Part shown: piece after piece, positions 56,501 to 63,803 of the stretch
How the letters are laid out: every line of letters starts with the position of its first letter
How positions within the stretch are numbered: the first letter of the stretch is position 1
NCBI GenBank assembly: GCA_026874595.1
Contig: CM049321.1
Coordinates: 10,591,979 to 10,655,978, forward strand
Direction: 5' to 3'
DNA: 64,000 bases
Source: Sipunculus nudus
Taxonomy: Eukaryota > Annelida > Sipuncula > Golfingiida > Sipunculidae
Notes under the pieces: model-generated
What the model saw: the letters and a program-made list of their open reading frames with translations, nothing else
Told to the model about the DNA's origin: nothing
The model's database searches: none
Position numbers and translations under genes: made by a program

Positions 56501-59163
56501 AGATATGTGATTTGAGTAGAGGCCTTTAGGCAAGGGTCTTAGGGTTTGACTAGCTGGTCTTGTGGCCAGGGTGTTATATAGAGGTGTTGGTTGAGTAACA
56601 TGCCTTGAGTCAAGGGAGTTAAAGATGTGGTTTGAGTAGCAGGCCTTGAATCAAGGTAGTCAGAAATGTGGTTCGACTAGCTGGGCTTTAGGCAAGAGAG
56701 TTAAGAGATGTGGTTTAAGTAGCAGGTCTTGAGTTAAGGGAGTGAGAGATGTGGGTTGAGCAACTGGCCTTGAGGCAAGGATTGAGAAAAGGATTTACAA
56801 TTTTAAGCCAACATGGTTAAAACCTAATTACTGAATCAATCAGAAAAGTTCTTCATTTTGAATAATGATTTGACTGTCACTCACTGTGTGTTACAGACAA
56901 CAGTGGCTGACTCTGAGTTCTTCAGACAGATACAGCAGTTGCAGCAGCGAGGGGAGATGTCTGAGACAGCACTGACAGAACTGTTGAAGTCTTACATGGC
57001 CCAGACAGGGGGAGGAAGGAATACCAAACAGAAGCAGACAGCAAAGACACAGCAGGTCTGTACACATGCTGAAGAAATCTGTAACATCGGCTTTAAACAA
57101 CAGATAAAAAGTTAACACTATCAAAAATGTCATCATCATCATTAAAATCACTAGCATGTTGGCCCATTCATTATATCACACTTGAAGAACAGATGAGTTT
57201 TTGTTCCAGTTAAGGCCCTGCAAGTTGACTGATTATGGAAAATAATGTCAAATTTTCTTAAGGATTATGAGAAAATGTGGAAAATGACCCCCATTGGGAC
57301 ACATTTGGAATTGTTCTCAACACTTCAAGACCAAAAACAGGCATTTACACATCAGAGACTTTGTGGGACAGCAGTTTTTACTTATAAAATAGGTTAGCAT
57401 ATGGTACTAGTGTATCAGCAGTATGAATATAAGTAAAATTATCTTGACTTCATCAACATTTGTAACATCTTTAACAGCATCAGTATTTTGGACACCATCA
57501 ACATTTGCAGCACCATAATTGATACGGTCCAGCCTCATCAGTACCAACATTTTCAGTTACACTTAATTCAAGGACATTAGCAGCAACTGTAGGATTTTCA
57601 TTAATGTCTCCTACACTAGAGATTTCACATTTCACTAATATGACCAACTTGGCACCTAAAATATAAAATATCAAACGTTTCAAGGACAGTTTGCTGTCTT
57701 TTTTATTGCATTAGAAGTAATAATATGATGGTTATGACTTAATTAATTTATTTGAATTTGTGATTAATTCGTGGATTGTTTTGAAATTTGATGTGTTTAT
57801 TCATAATGAATAGTTTTATCCAATCAAGAAGACTTTTGGTGATACCTGTGTGGTATCAATAAATATGCTCATAGGATGGCGTCTTTTGGAAAAATAGACA
57901 TTTTCCAGGTGATATCATGGCATCACCAATTGCAGAAACTTTCATGACTTATTAATGTAATATGTAATAAACTTGATGGTATATACATGGTATATTTTGG
58001 AAATTCTTTTTTACCAACAGGAACTGGATAAGGAAGCCATGGAGTCAGTTTCATCATTAGTACAGGAACATCAAGAAAACAAGAAACAGATCCAGTCACT
58101 AAGACAGCATGAAAAAAGCATGCTTGATGCGAAACTAAAACGGAAACTGAAAGCCCAAAAGAAACCCCAACCCATACTGGAAGTGAGTACATTGTAAAGC
58201 ATGTTGTGAAACTAAAGCAAAAACTAAAAGCCCAATGAAAACCCCAACCCATACTGGAAGTGAGTACATTGTAAAGCATGATATGAAATTAAAATGAAAA
58301 ACTGAGAGCCCAATAGAAACCCCAACCCATCCCGGAGGTAAATGGTGTAATATATGATTCAAAACGGAAAATGAAAATCCCAGAAGAAATCCTGGCCCAT
58401 TTCTTAGGTAATGTGTTACAGAATTAAAATAGAAACTGGAAGTCCACAAAGAACCCTCACATATCCCTCGGCTAAGTACTAAGTAAAATGAAGTGAAACT
58501 AAAAGAGAAAGTGAAAGCCTAGAAGAAACTCCAGTTTTTGAGGTACTGGTAAGTGTAATATAAACTAACATGTAATACAAATGAAAATAGAAATTGTTAT
58601 TCCAGCAGGAGTTCCATTGCCAGTCCTTAAGTAAAATATTTAAAATATTATGCAAAACTTAGAAAACAAAATTGAATGTTCAGAAGAAATGCAAGTAAAA
58701 TGTAAATATGTGATGCCAAGAATGAACAAAAAAATTACAGCTCAGAAGGAATGTCATCTCAATTTTTAGATATTTAAATGTGGGCATTTATTGAACATAA
58801 TCAACAAACACAGAGATGTTTTGAGTTTTAATTTTTCGTTACATTAGAACCCAGTAACAATTTTTAATGATTTTTATTGAGAGATTACTACTTAATGGTC
58901 ATTTTTTATGTGCAATTTTAAATCATCACCAATTAGAGTAAATATAATTAGCTGAATAATTCTGTTAATGGTCGCAAGATAAAATGTCAGATTTATTGAA
59001 TTCAGTACATTCATTTTATATTTCGATGTACTTATTCAGGAATAAGCAAGTATATAAAAGAGAAATGTCAGAATCGTTTACTGATGATTTAGCAGATATC
59101 TTGAGGTTATGCTCCAGAAAATTAAATATGGAATCTCTATTTTTTCAGGAGCCTGAAACCTGA
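32268..59163 (+). CDS. 16-exon gene, 779-aa charged coiled-coil protein, family unknown
   Basis: Sixteen exons with GT-AG borders join into one open frame of 779 codons. The N-terminus MGSSSST has Gly2 and Ser6, the N-myristoylation pattern. Residues 1-135 are rich in Gln, Pro and Ser and probably disordered. Residues 136-189 look helical, and 225-288 include a Ser/Thr-only stretch. From 289 on there are repeated helical modules with the shape acidic-LL-hydrophobic, then many Gln/Lys/Arg/Glu, ending in a basic KL..RR motif (examples ELDRLLNDHL, EDELRVILDNF, DIEALLEQYRRDQEQ, KQKLEARRKAE). Two 17-codon exons and one 22-codon exon are highly acidic. No enzyme motif, signal peptide or membrane segment is seen. 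Intron 1 is phase 1 and all others are phase 0. A membrane-tethered scaffold is possible but is inference. The first exon is open 5' of the ATG, so an upstream start is not excluded. Confidence 0.85.
32958..33310. other. Intron 1 segment with poly-C runs
   Basis: A GC-richer stretch inside intron 1 with two C-rich runs near 33160-33192. Open frames on both strands here (Gly-rich on minus, Pro-rich on plus) follow the homopolymers and have no splice support. A decayed repeat is possible. Confidence 0.4.
33311..34449. other. Intron 1, no feature seen
   Basis: AT-rich intron sequence without a recognisable exon, RNA gene or repeat terminus. Confidence 0.4.
34450..34678 (-). mobile_element. Helitron/HINE-like repeat, family A, copy 4, 3'-truncated
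   Basis: On the minus strand it starts TGCCTTTACCAAGAGGGTAT at 34678 and shares GTTTGTTCACAACATAA, AATATTCACAAATGTACAGT and GAACCTGGAAATATGG with the copies at 2988, 11250 and 17880. The hairpin-CTAG end is missing. Confidence 0.6.
34700..35756. other. Intron 1, no feature seen
   Basis: AT-rich intron sequence. The minus frame at 35252-35434 has no splice support. Confidence 0.4.
35757..36233. repeat. Tandem duplication of about 242 bp
   Basis: Two adjacent copies, about 95 percent alike, each run from the ATTGGCCAAAATAAG region to GTACCAGAAGTTTTT. The offset is 242-243 bases throughout. The second copy is cut at its right edge by the HINE-like element starting at 36234. Confidence 0.9.
36234..38126 (+). 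mobile_element. Helentron-associated (HINE-like) element with ten 179-bp units
   Basis: The left end TGCCCCCGCC (36235-36244) is part of a GC hairpin with GTGGCCGGGGC. It is followed by a TCCGTCCTTCCGTCC tract and then ten tandem units with starts near 36341, 36520, 36699, 36878, 37056, 37236, 37416, 37578, 37758 and 37921, so the period is about 179. The right side carries GGCGGGGGCA (38093-38102), the exact complement of the left end, followed by the hairpin TGTCG-TTC-CGACA (38107-38119) and CATCTAG, then T. Asymmetric terminal repeats with a final stem-loop and T/T insertion are the published signature of Helentrons and their non-autonomous HINEs. No Rep-helicase is present. Confidence 0.75.
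36341..38060 (+). repeat. Ten 179-bp tandem units (element core)
   Basis: Each unit contains GACTTTTTTTCGCAATGCC, CAGTTACAGATCGAGTT, GTTGACCTACTTTTGACC and GAAAATTTCATGAAAAATAG. Units 1-7 are close to each other; units 7 and 9 are shortened to about 162 bases. All point the same way. Confidence 0.93.
38127..39118. other. Intron 1, no feature seen
   Basis: AT-rich intron sequence without splice-supported exon. Confidence 0.4.
39119..39386 (-). mobile_element. MITE, copy 2 (opposite orientation)
   Basis: The reverse complement aligns along its length with 30030-30301. The conserved terminus AGATATGGTTCTCAGGCAC is at 39119; the other end (GCATACCT) is worn. The family body words TTTCAAGAAGAT, ATTTCCTTTG and the AACCCCC block are all present. 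Confidence 0.72.
39692..39852 (+). CDS. Exon 2
   Basis: The acceptor CTTGCAG is followed by VTNQPAQQYIQQPSVYPQQQ and later DLTLSRILAADEFLG, ending at GGG/GTAAGA. From here every junction is phase 0. Confidence 0.85.
40539..40700 (+). CDS. Exon 3
   Basis: After TCATGTAG the frame reads RMDETDGKIRTMMAVDDKSS, then YNRILELLGLRGHIQDELLR and AEDDQNLQ, with donor CAA/GTATGT. It has 54 codons and predicted helix. Confidence 0.87.
40701..41974. other. Intron 3, no feature seen
   Basis: AT-rich intron sequence with no repeat terminus or RNA gene recognised. Confidence 0.4.
41975..42271 (+). CDS. Exon 4, with Ser/Thr-rich segment
   Basis: The acceptor TTTTTTTTACAG precedes RLQEFSQIYPRIVQVLVDLN. The second half is almost only Ser, Thr, Gln and Ala (TQSSVSTSTATAQSEFSTQT and TSTSMSTGT), ending KQMHDQ/GTAAAA. 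It has 99 codons. Confidence 0.88.
42272..43038. other. Intron 4, no feature seen
   Basis: AT-rich intron. A short open frame at 42880 upstream of exon 5 runs into the exon but has no donor-defined 5' border. Confidence 0.4.
43039..43203 (+). CDS. Exon 5, helical module
   Basis: The acceptor TTCATTGCAG precedes EEQTVTVAFGERMLQ, then EELDRLLNDHLRSMQTLRKK and KFQQNLQ, with donor CAG/GTAGTG. It has 55 codons. Confidence 0.88.
43676..45099 (+). mobile_element. HINE-like element with 280-bp units
   Basis: It begins with GCCGCCGCCGCTGCCGCG (43689 region). Four tandem units follow, marked by CATAAACCCATATATCTC near 43861, 44141, 44421 and a worn one at 44699. The right side has GGCGGATACACA, the hairpin TAGTCG-CTTGT-CGACTA (45071-45087), then CCCATATTCTGG ending at 45099 and a flanking T. 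Hairpin plus CTRR plus T is again the Helitron-type 3' terminus. The left border is uncertain. It lies in intron 5 in the same orientation as the gene. Confidence 0.65.
43861..44990 (+). repeat. Four 280-bp units with paired GGCGCC palindromes
   Basis: The units are spaced 280, 280 and 278 bases. Each has two copies of the palindrome AGGTGGCGCCACCT or a near variant (43956, 44105, 44236, 44385, 44514 and worn ones at about 44665, 44795 and 44936), spaced alternately about 149 and 130 bases. Confidence 0.9.
45216..45332 (+). CDS. Exon 6, basic then Gly/Ala/Pro
   Basis: The acceptor TTAATTTCAG precedes AKLANRRRQNQMQEEEKAGQ and ends GAPGAGPSTSQ at CAG/GTAAGT. It has 39 codons and provides the basic KL..RRR end of the module begun in exon 5. 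Confidence 0.88.
45333..47136. other. Intron 6, no feature seen
   Basis: AT-rich intron with no repeat terminus recognised. Confidence 0.4.
47137..47202 (+). CDS. Exon 7, small acidic exon
   Basis: The acceptor TGTTTATAAAG precedes FEDDTEEEIGTLEEILKRLP and GK, with donor AAA/GTAACC. It has 22 codons in phase 0. The donor is not a strong consensus, and skipping would keep the frame, so this may be an alternative cassette. Confidence 0.65.
47203..49225. other. Intron 7, no feature seen
   Basis: AT-rich intron of about 2 kb. No exon or repeat was recognised. Confidence 0.4.
49226..49276 (+). CDS. Exon 8, acidic micro-exon
   Basis: The acceptor TTCTCTTCCAG precedes ADDDFSDEFDDEALKDQ and the donor CAG/GTAATT. 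Only 17 codons, nine of them Asp or Glu. Confidence 0.82.
49277..50004. other. Intron 8, no feature seen
   Basis: AT-rich intron; a small hairpin-like CTCCTTCCTGGAGAG sits near 49746. Confidence 0.4.
50005..50193 (+). CDS. Exon 9, helical module
   Basis: The acceptor TTTTATCAG precedes AKALKNEIMATRNN, then MTEDELRVILDNFRSQQEQQ and KQMLEEKLAQHRNNKTQN, with donor AAT/GTAAGT. It has 63 codons. The donor is the first unit of the 43-bp intron array. Confidence 0.9.
50194..51562 (+). repeat. 43-bp tandem array starting at the exon 9 splice donor
   Basis: About 32 units of 43 bases, each made of two related half-units: ACTGTGTGTAAGTTATCAAA (with final G) and ACAGAGTGTAAGTGAAGAAG. The first GTAAGT of the array is the real splice donor of exon 9 at 50194, and the next unit begins exactly 43 bases later at 50237. 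Nearly every half-unit carries GTAAGT, with some changed to GTAACT, so the intron holds around sixty donor-like sites. The units are close to each other, suggesting recent growth or homogenisation. Confidence 0.95.
51853..51948 (+). CDS. Exon 10, linker
   Basis: The acceptor CAAATTTCAG precedes ADSEADGMATQASTEMVDKA and INTDLITDNDRE, with donor GAG/GTAAGA. It has 32 codons. Confidence 0.85.
51949..53979. other. Intron 10, includes a dispersed repeat
   Basis: AT-rich intron. The segment 53215-53460 is a dispersed repeat, described separately. The frame at 52405-52806 has no splice support. Confidence 0.4.
53215..53460. repeat. Dispersed repeat, copy 1
   Basis: It shares CCCTGTGCCAG and CATACAAAGCAGCGGTTA-like sequence (here CGATACAAAGCAGCGGTTAA) and the following GAGATC.. 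GAC.ACTG.AGTG block with 61765-62005. It also has an internal imperfect inverted repeat (GAATTGTAGTCAGAC near 53242 and GTCAGATTGCAATTC near 53345). The class is unknown. Confidence 0.55.
53980..54171 (+). CDS. Exon 11, helical module
   Basis: The acceptor ATATATCTTGCAG precedes ELGNQDKNFANLLKAKGGRV, then DAFEAMLKLHLNETDNLRKQ and KLHDKLRQRQGQ, with donor CAG/GTTAGT. It has 64 codons. Confidence 0.88.
54742..54792 (+). CDS. Exon 12, acidic micro-exon
   Basis: The acceptor TTCTTTTATAG precedes AAVNKEEVEVFDEELEE. I chose GAG/GTTGGT (54792/54793) as donor. Earlier in-frame GT sites (GAG/GTAGAG and GAG/GTATTT) would also keep phase 0, so the 3' border is less certain. The length of 17 codons equals exon 8. 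Confidence 0.68.
54793..55060. other. Intron 12, left part, no feature seen
   Basis: AT-rich sequence between the micro-exon 12 donor and the repeat starting near 55064. Confidence 0.35.
55064..55640 (+). mobile_element. HINE-like repeat, family D, copy 1
   Basis: The left end is worn, then GGTATTATGGTATACCCACC is followed by a TCTGTCCGTCTGTCC tract. Three tandem units of about 146 bases follow (marked by GTCACTGCAATAATCTACTG, GTCACTGTGATAACTTACC and GCCATGATGACTTACC). A TTTGCAGTGCTCTTG end lies near 55620. The same left sequence starts the copy at 63804. Confidence 0.55.
55641..56142. other. Intron 12, right part, no feature seen
   Basis: AT-rich; the open frame at 55508-55951 has no splice support or domain. 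Confidence 0.4.
56143..56355 (+). CDS. Exon 13, helical module
   Basis: The acceptor TTTTAAACAG precedes DLQQLQKNFKKTALDKKQSN, then ADIEALLEQYRRDQEQIIST and KQKLEARRKAETSRDEVE, with donor GAG/GTACTA. With 71 codons it is the clearest complete module. Confidence 0.9.
56400..56800 (+). repeat. Decayed tandem array in intron 13
   Basis: About eight to nine diverged units of 41-43 bases around GATGTGGTTTGAGTAGCAGG, CCTTGAGTCAAGGGAGTTAG. Much more diverged than the array in intron 9. Confidence 0.8.
56897..57055 (+). CDS. Exon 14
   Basis: The acceptor TGTGTTACAG precedes TTVADSEFFRQIQQLQQRGE, then LTELLKSYMAQTGGGRNTKQ and KTQQ, with donor CAG/GTCTGT, which is not a strong consensus. It has 53 codons. 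Confidence 0.82.
57056..58020. other. Intron 14, no feature seen
   Basis: AT-rich intron. The minus-strand frame at 57498-57683 has no support. Confidence 0.4.
58021..58182 (+). CDS. Exon 15, helical module
   Basis: The acceptor TTTTTACCAACAG precedes ELDKEAMESVSSLVQEHQEN, then KSMLDAKLKRKLKAQKKPQP and ILE, with donor GAA/GTGAGT. It has 54 codons. If this intron is retained, the frame continues VSTL and stops at 58197. Confidence 0.88.
58131..58560 (+). repeat. 77-bp tandem copies of the exon 15/intron border
   Basis: The last 52 coding bases of exon 15 plus the first bases of the intron are repeated downstream. Unit starts (GAAACTAAAA type) are at 58131 in the exon, then 58208 and 58285 (period 77), followed by about three more diverged copies up to about 58560. 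Each early copy repeats AGCCCAA..GAAACCCCAACCC and the donor CTGGAAGTGAGTACATTG. The intronic copies carry frame breaks and lack an acceptor. Confidence 0.9.
58561..59148. other. Intron 15, right part, no feature seen
   Basis: AT-rich intron sequence leading to the acceptor of exon 16. Confidence 0.4.
59149..59163 (+). CDS. Exon 16, last codons
   Basis: The acceptor CTATTTTTTCAG precedes GAG CCT GAA ACC TGA, giving EPET and stop. The exon contributes only four residues before the 3' UTR. Confidence 0.7.
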   Translation, partial: EPET

Positions 59164-59310
59164 AGAGAGAACAAGCCAGCTATTTTAACATTTATATGTG
59201 TGTGTCTGTGAAAATGATTCTACATTAATGTGCCAAAGGAGCTTGTGTCATTACCAAATATTTTAAATTAATGCAATAATTAAATTAATAAAAACTGGGG
59301 ATTTTATTGA
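59164..59310 (+). other. Probable 3' UTR with AATAAA signal
   Basis: An AATAAA hexamer lies at 59287-59292, about 125 bases after the stop, and GT-rich sequence (TGTGTGTGTCTGTG) occurs in the UTR. The cleavage site was not observed and is inferred. Confidence 0.5.
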
Positions 59311-59660
59311 AAGAGGGGAGGAATGTGATTTAAAAAAGGAAAATTGATGAAAAAATTATCTCTAACTCAATAGTTAAATTCACATAATTACAAATACTCC
59401 TACATCTTTGAGATTGTTACTGTTTTGAATTGTCTTTTTCAATTTTTTTCCATTTTTTTTAACTATGTGATATGTTGATTCTTGCGCATTGTTTTCAACA
59501 TTTTGAGTGCCATTTCCACAGATTCCTTTCCACTTTGTTTCTCCATCCTTGCCCTGCGTTTCACATCTCATGGAAATGTCCTAAGTCACAATCATTTGTT
59601 TTTTTTTTTCAAAGTACCCCTCACATTATTCTCACAACCAGTAGCGTGATATTTACTCAC
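59311..59660. other. Downstream flank, no gene seen
   Basis: AT-rich sequence after the probable polyadenylation site. Confidence 0.4.
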
Positions 59661-59665
59661 CTTGC

Positions 59666-59862
59666 TCTACCACTGTGTCAAATATACTTCACCACAGTGA
59701 AGAATATACTTCACCACAGTGTCAAATATACTTCACCACTATATATAATATACTTCACCACAGTGTCAAATATACTTCACCACAGTGTCAAATATACTTC
59801 ACCACTGGGTCAAATATACTTCACCACTATATATAATATACTCCACCACTGTGTCAAATATG
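59666..59862. repeat. 22-bp satellite
   Basis: About nine units of CACCACAGTGTCAAATATAC then TT, with variants in which AGTGTCAA is replaced by TATATATAA. It lies about 500 bases past the gene end. Confidence 0.92.
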
Positions 59863-61760
59863 TCTTCTGAGCTCATACGTCAAAAGCATACGTCTATCCA
59901 GGTACTCTTCTGAATATATTTCCGAGGGACTTTTCCATGTGAGGCCCGGAAGTTTTCTGGTTTGCAGATGGTATTACGCAATATGCATGCCTGTAGTCGG
60001 ATGGTATTAACTTTAGGCCATTTCACTCAAATTTCCAAAAGGCCTAGAATTTATCCCAGCCTGCAACGTTACTCCTGCTTTATTTGACATACTATTTTTC
60101 TGAATTTGCAAAAGTCAGCTCCTACTTGTTATTGTTGTGTATATTGCATTTTATTCTTATATGTTCTATATTTAATTATGTAAATATACATATGATTTAT
60201 CAAGTCACACATAACAAAGTGTGAATTGACACAATTACACTTAGTACTTGTAGTATTTATACAAAATTGTGAGATGAACGTTAGGTACAATTTAATTAAT
60301 TTGAACGGACGGAAGAGACCATAACTTTTTACGCAGTGATTTTAGTTATTTCTTCTTGAAGCAGCAGTACAGTGTGCAAGAGGTTTACAGGTACAGGACC
60401 TGGAATAAAATATTTGAAATACGTCAATGTTGAAGAGAAGAACACTGTGATCAGTTCACTACTGTGGACCATTATACTCTTATAATTTCTGCCATGTTGG
60501 TGGTTTGATGTTCTTTATAGTACAATTTTATAGACGCACTTTTGTGCCTAAATGTGATTATATTCCATATTTCTATATCAAACATGTCAGTGTAAGGGTC
60601 TCCTTTAACTTGGAGCGTACATACCGGGATATGCAATCTGTCTGAATAGCTGCTTAAACTTTAATGTTGTTCTCAGCCTTTGTATTCATTTGTTGTGTTG
60701 TTTTATATGATGGTGCATACCTAAAAAGTGTTAAGTCGCTTTATAGTCTAGAAAACTTACATATAGAGGCCATTTATATGGAAAGTATAAACTCGCCAAT
60801 TGATATTACGGGAGACCACGTGGTGCGGTCGCCCTGAAGTATTGCCATGGTAATCTTCATAATGATCCAAAGACCATTGTCATCTACAGGCCATTTACCT
60901 AAACGACATAGGCTGCGCTGAGGACAAGGCGTCATCATTGGCGTCGCCTGCATCACAATATGCCAGAGAGAATTATACGATCAGTTCGTTTGTTTACTGA
61001 ATTTTCACTCTTCCAAAAACCTGATATTGCATGTTGCTATTTTACTGGGCCATCATGTTTAGATATTTTATCTGTTTTCCCACAATTGTATATAAAAAAA
61101 TGGTTTTATTATTGGTTTACCTATTTTCCTGATACAGGGTGATATTGATTTTGTGCCAGGCATATCTGTCTAAATGTGATTAAATAGTTATATATATTAA
61201 CATTCATTTTACTCAATTTTACCTTCATTAATATTTGCCAAATTGTATATTATCTTAATCCTTTGTGTGACTAATATAGATTCATTACGGCTATTATTGC
61301 AATAACGAGGACCGATTTAATTAGTTCGGGGAATCTACTTGTCAAAAATAATCAGGGGTAGCGTTTACCAGTGACGGTTCGTTTTATGGTGGATTGATTG
61401 AAGTTTAGAAAGGTATAATAAATGCGGGATTTCTCGAATGTATTCGAACATAGAATATACTAAAAAACCCGCAGTTAAATTTATTTTTTAATAATTGTTA
61501 TATGCTCTAGAGTGTGCCATGTCGGATTTGGTGAAGTTAGTTTGGAGTAAGAGCAAAATCACAAAGGCAAGCCAATATGGAAGCTGCGATTGTGTTGCGG
61601 AATAATGGTACGCTAAAAGCAAAGTTTGCAAGCTTGCCAGGAAAATACAATAATTTGATCCGGTTCTAGAAATGCTGCATACAACCAACAAAAAATTATA
61701 ATACATTTTCCGCACCATTAATCATTCTGTTAAGGGATCGATGCAAGAGTTAGTAACATT
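59863..61760. other. Intergenic, no gene seen
   Basis: No exon, RNA gene or repeat terminus recognised. Frames at 60774-60956 and 60960-61142 have no splice support. Confidence 0.4.
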
Positions 61761-61764
61761 ACAC

Positions 61765-62005
61765 AGGATATGGTACCGCGTGGATTACACCAGGACACCC
61801 GCCCTCGTTGGTCTAGTTCTATGCCCTGTGCCAGAAATGGTGTCATCAGACAACAGAGAGCGGGTGTCGCATGTTTAAATTTGGGCTGGATGCACAATGC
61901 GATACCACGCTGTCACCGGGTGGTCATGCTCAGAGATCCTTGCCATACAAAGCAGCGGTTACATAAAAAAAGAGATCTGGGACGACTGCAGTGCATAACG
62001 GCGGC
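61765..62005 (+). repeat. Dispersed repeat, copy 2
   Basis: It shares CCCTGTGCCAG and CCATACAAAGCAGCGGTTA with the copy at 53215. It also contains GCACAATGCGATACCACGCT, which corresponds to the complement of a segment of the other copy. The class is unknown. Confidence 0.55.
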
Positions 62006-62788
62006 ATGAGAAGCGTAAAGCCTAAGTTAGTGATATACCGAGGATATGGTTCTCATTTTCTAAAAGAAAAATTTACAATAAAACGAGAGCTTGGAATCAC
62101 TAGGACAGTTATTTTTTGTGTGTGGCCTACTTGTTTTATTTTCCCATGTTTTTATGATTTACATACATACGATTGTTTGTATTTCTTTGATGTTTAAGGT
62201 ACGCGTGTCATTCGATGGCATTTATAGTACCGATACATCATTCCACCAATATTTTGAATATTCTTTTTGAAAGATTTATTTTGAGTTGTTTATCCAGGAT
62301 TGCGTGTTTCACATGCATTTGTTCATCGCTCTTCGATGTCAGATATTATACCTGTATGTAATTTCGTGTTAGATAAGTCTGACTTTAAAGGATTATACTC
62401 TAGGAATCCTATTTTAGCGTGTATAATGTATACTAAAGTAATGTCTAAAGTAGGAAATATTTTCTTTGAGGTTCGTCGGTTAAGTGATTATATATTAATA
62501 TATTGCACTACGCAACGTCAGTTTGTAAACACGTCTAATACACAAAATGACAAGAGGGAAAACATCCGTCCATTATACAAGATCACATTTTGATACCTTG
62601 CATATTCACTGTTACGCATTTTTGAAAAAAGCTTTAATTTAGCATCAACGTGAGTCTGGAAATTGTAATATATTAAATGAATGTACTTTTACATGTTTGC
62701 TGTTTGTTTTGACTTGCGTTCACTGTTTTCTCTCATTTTACTGAGACTAGTTTCCTGCCTTTCTACAAAGTGGGGTTGCCTTTTCATT
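62006..62788. other. Intergenic, no gene seen
   Basis: The frame at 62300-62593 has no domain or splice support. Confidence 0.35.
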
Positions 62789-62789
62789 C

Positions 62790-63120
62790 ATCCCCCGCTT
62801 CCTCGGAACGGGGGACATTGATTTTGGTTTGTCTATCTGTCCCTCTGTCTGTCCGTCCGTCAGGATTTCGTGAGATAACTCTCCTTAATATTACCCAATT
62901 TCATTCAAATCTGGGTCACTGATTGCTCTTATGCATACCTTGATTGGGATTGGTTTTGGAGTCTCGTCTGAAAATTTATTATCACCAGCTCCAAAACAAA
63001 ACAAAAAATCCTTTTCTTCTCAGTTCACAACCAGAATTATGACATGTGGAGACATCTTCGGGGGACAATGAAAACTTAAAACACAGCCTCTATGACATGT
63101 AGAGACATCTTGCTTGTTCG
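62790..63120 (+). mobile_element. HINE-like repeat, family E
   Basis: It begins TCCCCCGCTTCCTCGGAACG (hairpin of CCCCCGCTTCC with GGAACGGGGG), then a CTGTCTGTCCGTCCGTC tract. A subterminal CGGGGGACAATG lies at about 63058-63069, the complement of the left end. The final border is unclear. Confidence 0.45.
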
Positions 63121-63803
63121 CGATGGTTTCACATTCGCAGTGTACGCAATAGGCACATTTTCACAAAAATAAAACCTTTAATAAGACTCCCAACCTACTG
63201 AGGTCAACATCCATATTGTACAGGCTGATGTAAGTTATCCTTTTCTGCAGCATCGCAGGTCGAGGATTAGTACTTAACGTAATATCAACAGGTTTTTTTT
63301 ATAAAACTTCAAATCAAATACTTGTATTCTAGTTAATATCAGATCTGTTAATTTATCTAACAAGAGTGGACAAGGAATTTCCAGCCGTTAAATGTTGCTT
63401 GGGTCTTCGTCAATTAACTATATATGGTTAAGAAAATAATGTGTTTGGTTATGAATAAAATGATCACTGTATTATGAACTTGAGAAAATGAAACCCTCGT
63501 GAAATACTGAATGTTAATTCGCGAAAATTTATCCTCGCGAATATAAAGCCAATAACAGTATACGGGCGCAGGTTGTCTTTCTATACGTACCGAACAGTAT
63601 TCCTCCGCCAGGTGGCGTGTCATTACATTTCCCCTTTGTTTGGTAGTCTGTCTGAACTTTGCGCAAATGTTCTGAATAATTATGGTGACATTATGTGGTT
63701 GATAATCCTTAGGGTAACACCCAAGGACCAATCTGTTAAATTTGAGAGATAATCAGTATAATATATGATTTTAATTAATTACTATTTGCAGTAAATTTTT
63801 TTT
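63121..63803. other. Intergenic, no gene seen
   Basis: AT-rich sequence with no recognised feature. The minus frame at 63414-63731 has no support. Confidence 0.35.
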
